DNA of 64,000 nt from Clostridia bacterium (GTDB lineage: Bacteria > Bacillota > Clostridia > TANB77 > CAG-508), in assembly GCA_017625465.1 (NCBI GenBank), contig JAGAKS010000016.1:227228-291227 (forward strand), written 5' to 3'. The position numbers were made by a program, and so were the translations under genes. How positions within the stretch are numbered: the first letter of the stretch is position 1; every line of letters starts with the position of its first letter. Under the pieces are notes generated by a model. It was not told where the DNA came from and did no database searches. It saw only the letters and a program-made list of their open reading frames with translations. Positions 62,914 through 64,000 of the stretch are shown piece after piece.

Positions 62914-64000
62914 TTAGTTACTTAAAGTCCATGTTGTTACACCATCTGTTGTAGTTGAAGTTCCTTTGACACCAGATGATAGAGAAACTACGGGACGAAC
63001 GCCATCGTAGTAGTCGTCGTCATAGCTGCTGCCGCCCACGCTGCCGACGCAGTACACATCAAACACGTCGGTAGCGCTTTCCGCAGACGGAGACGCCAAC
63101 CAGTAACCGTAGCAACTGTCCCAATCATTTCCGCTTGTATTACCATGTGGATAATATAAAGTATCAGTAAAACCTGCTTTTCCTTGCATATTTGAAGAAG
63201 TTATATAATTACTTAGACTATCAGCTGTTAAACCTACTTGATATCCAGTTGCATTAGCATCAAAAGCTAATGTATCACTATATTTTTGATTCCAACTCGC
63301 CATCCACATTTCTACTGTTGGAGTTCCTATTACTGCTGTTGCTGTATTGTCAACCCAAGATGTACTTGCAAGTGCACTCCACTTGCTTGAATCCAATAAA
63401 GTTGCTACTGCTTGATAATTTTTATTAGTATTTGTTACATTTGACAATTTTGTAAATAAGAAATTATTATTTGTTGTTATAGTTCCACTTGTTGTTAACT
63501 TTGTTGTATCACTGCTTGATTGAGTCCAATATCCATTATATGGCGAATTGTACCCACCAAAAACACCATCTGGATATTTTGAAGTTGGCAAATAATCACT
63601 TGCTATTAAATATACATTTGTTGCATCTTTATAAAATATTCTCCAATCTGTTACTGGTGTTTTTCCATTTGAAAAAGCATTTCCCGCAGTCGCTATTCCT
63701 AAATCAATATCATAACCTGACACATAATCTCCATAATTTGCTGGAGTTATTTGACTAAGCAAAGTTTCACCTAATACAGTTGGCTCACCTACTACGTTTA
63801 CTTGGCCATTATTATTTACTGCCATACCATATACTAAATTTCCATCATTTGAAGCATATGTTAGTGTACTATCTCCTGCTCCATTATATGACACAGCTGT
63901 TACTGTTCCTTTTCCACCTAAATTTGCATTTAATTTTTCTGGTGTAAAAAATGTGCTTTTATCTATTCCTTGATTTGTTACCCACTCTTCCATATACTCA
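62914..64000 (-). CDS. Second pilin-like DGR target protein (5' end outside window)
   Basis: At least 361 residues; the frame is open to the window edge, and begins with EYMEEWVTNQGIDKSTFF, the same segment that follows the pilin stalk in the protein at 58252, so the pilin-type N-terminus probably lies outside. The C-terminal domain (WRIFYKDATNVYLIASDYLP, VEMWMASWNQKY, YGYWLASPSAESATD, DDYYDGVRPVVSL) is lectin-like/DUF6273-like with the VR at 62990-63103. After the VR it has a short Ser/Thr-rich tail. Displayed hypervariable receptor-like protein. Confidence 0.8.
   Translation of the reverse strand, partial: EYMEEWVTNQGIDKSTFFTPEKLNANLGGKGTVTAVSYNGAGDSTLTYASNDGNLVYGMAVNNNGQVNVVGEPTVLGETLLSQITPANYGDYVSGYDIDLGIATAGNAFSNGKTPVTDWRIFYKDATNVYLIASDYLPTSKYPDGVFGGYNSPYNGYWTQSSSDTTKLTTSGTITTNNNFLFTKLSNVTNTNKNYQAVATLLDSSKWSALASTSWVDNTATAVIGTPTVEMWMASWNQKYSDTLAFDANATGYQVGLTADSLSNYITSSNMQGKAGFTDTLYYPHGNTSGNDWDSCYGYWLASPSAESATDVFDVYCVGSVGGSSYDDDYYDGVRPVVSLSSGVKGTSTTTDGVTTWTLSN
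62990..63103 (-). repeat. Variable region (VR) of the second DGR target
   Basis: Ends match the template at 60050-60162 almost perfectly (TGGTTGGCGT, CTCCGTCTGC; CGTCCCGTAG), while the middle codons differ chiefly at template A positions, giving Asp, Ser, Gly, Tyr, Cys and Val in place of Asn. Confidence 0.8.

Overview
The window comes from a very AT-rich, low-GC Gram-positive (Firmicutes, Clostridia-type) genome. Evidence: a clostridial-style S10-spc-alpha ribosomal operon, a glmS ribozyme, a glycine T-box, four-cysteine zinc forms of Adk and S14, and several surface proteins with the pilin-like 'GITLIALVI' N-terminus frequent in uncultured gut Clostridia. No tRNA, rRNA or CRISPR was seen. 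Most genes lie on the minus strand.

Layout: 1-6609, cytidine deaminase fragment, DUF2238-like membrane protein, ylmH, dxs, a CTP-dependent lipid kinase-like protein and an acyl-CoA synthetase. 6749-16174, a phosphoribosyltransferase-like protein, two giant pilin-like surface proteins (RCC1 propeller; leucine-rich repeats), a Rpn/PD-(D/E)XK protein and a 35-residue peptide. 16310-20206, glmS with its ribozyme, and a compositionally foreign GH13 amylase. 20377-28963, an operon mixing housekeeping genes (U32 peptidase, trpS, obg) with three polytopic GT-C-like membrane proteins. 29119-32537, a divergent RelA/SpoT-like protein, a small GT2-like protein and an MFS transporter. 32703-48723, thirty genes of the S10-spc-alpha cluster behind a consensus promoter and a 245-nt leader. 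49139-54079, glyS with T-box, a five-site DnaA-box cluster, a large membrane protein and rsgA. 54332-57688, small membrane proteins, HEPN/MNT and ParE-type modules and two copies of a 135-bp repeat. 57900-64000, a decaying diversity-generating retroelement (DGR) with two pilin-like target proteins, an A-rich template repeat, a truncated reverse transcriptase, a broken avd-like gene and an IS21 element.

The most striking observation is a genetic-code anomaly. Six genes look frameshifted, at seven positions, and every break is an in-frame CGG codon after which the protein continues in the +1 frame (the C is skipped and GGN is read). I searched all visible genes by hand for in-frame CGG: native-looking genes have exactly these seven, and all coincide with a +1 shift. 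One gene needs two consecutive shifts to reach its conserved C-terminus. In the pilin-like case the shifted reading restores the Gly of the K-G-I-T-L motif seen in two paralogues in the window. The only CGG codons apparently read in frame as Arg (two) are in the foreign-looking amylase gene. This suggests CGG is not a normal Arg codon here and instead directs +1 frameshifting, or four-base decoding, to Gly. Coordinates for these genes are given for the joined reading frames.

The surface genes share a theme: pilin-type signal peptides carrying large or hypervariable extracellular domains (RCC1, LRR, DGR-diversified lectin-like domains), suggesting a repertoire of displayed adhesins.
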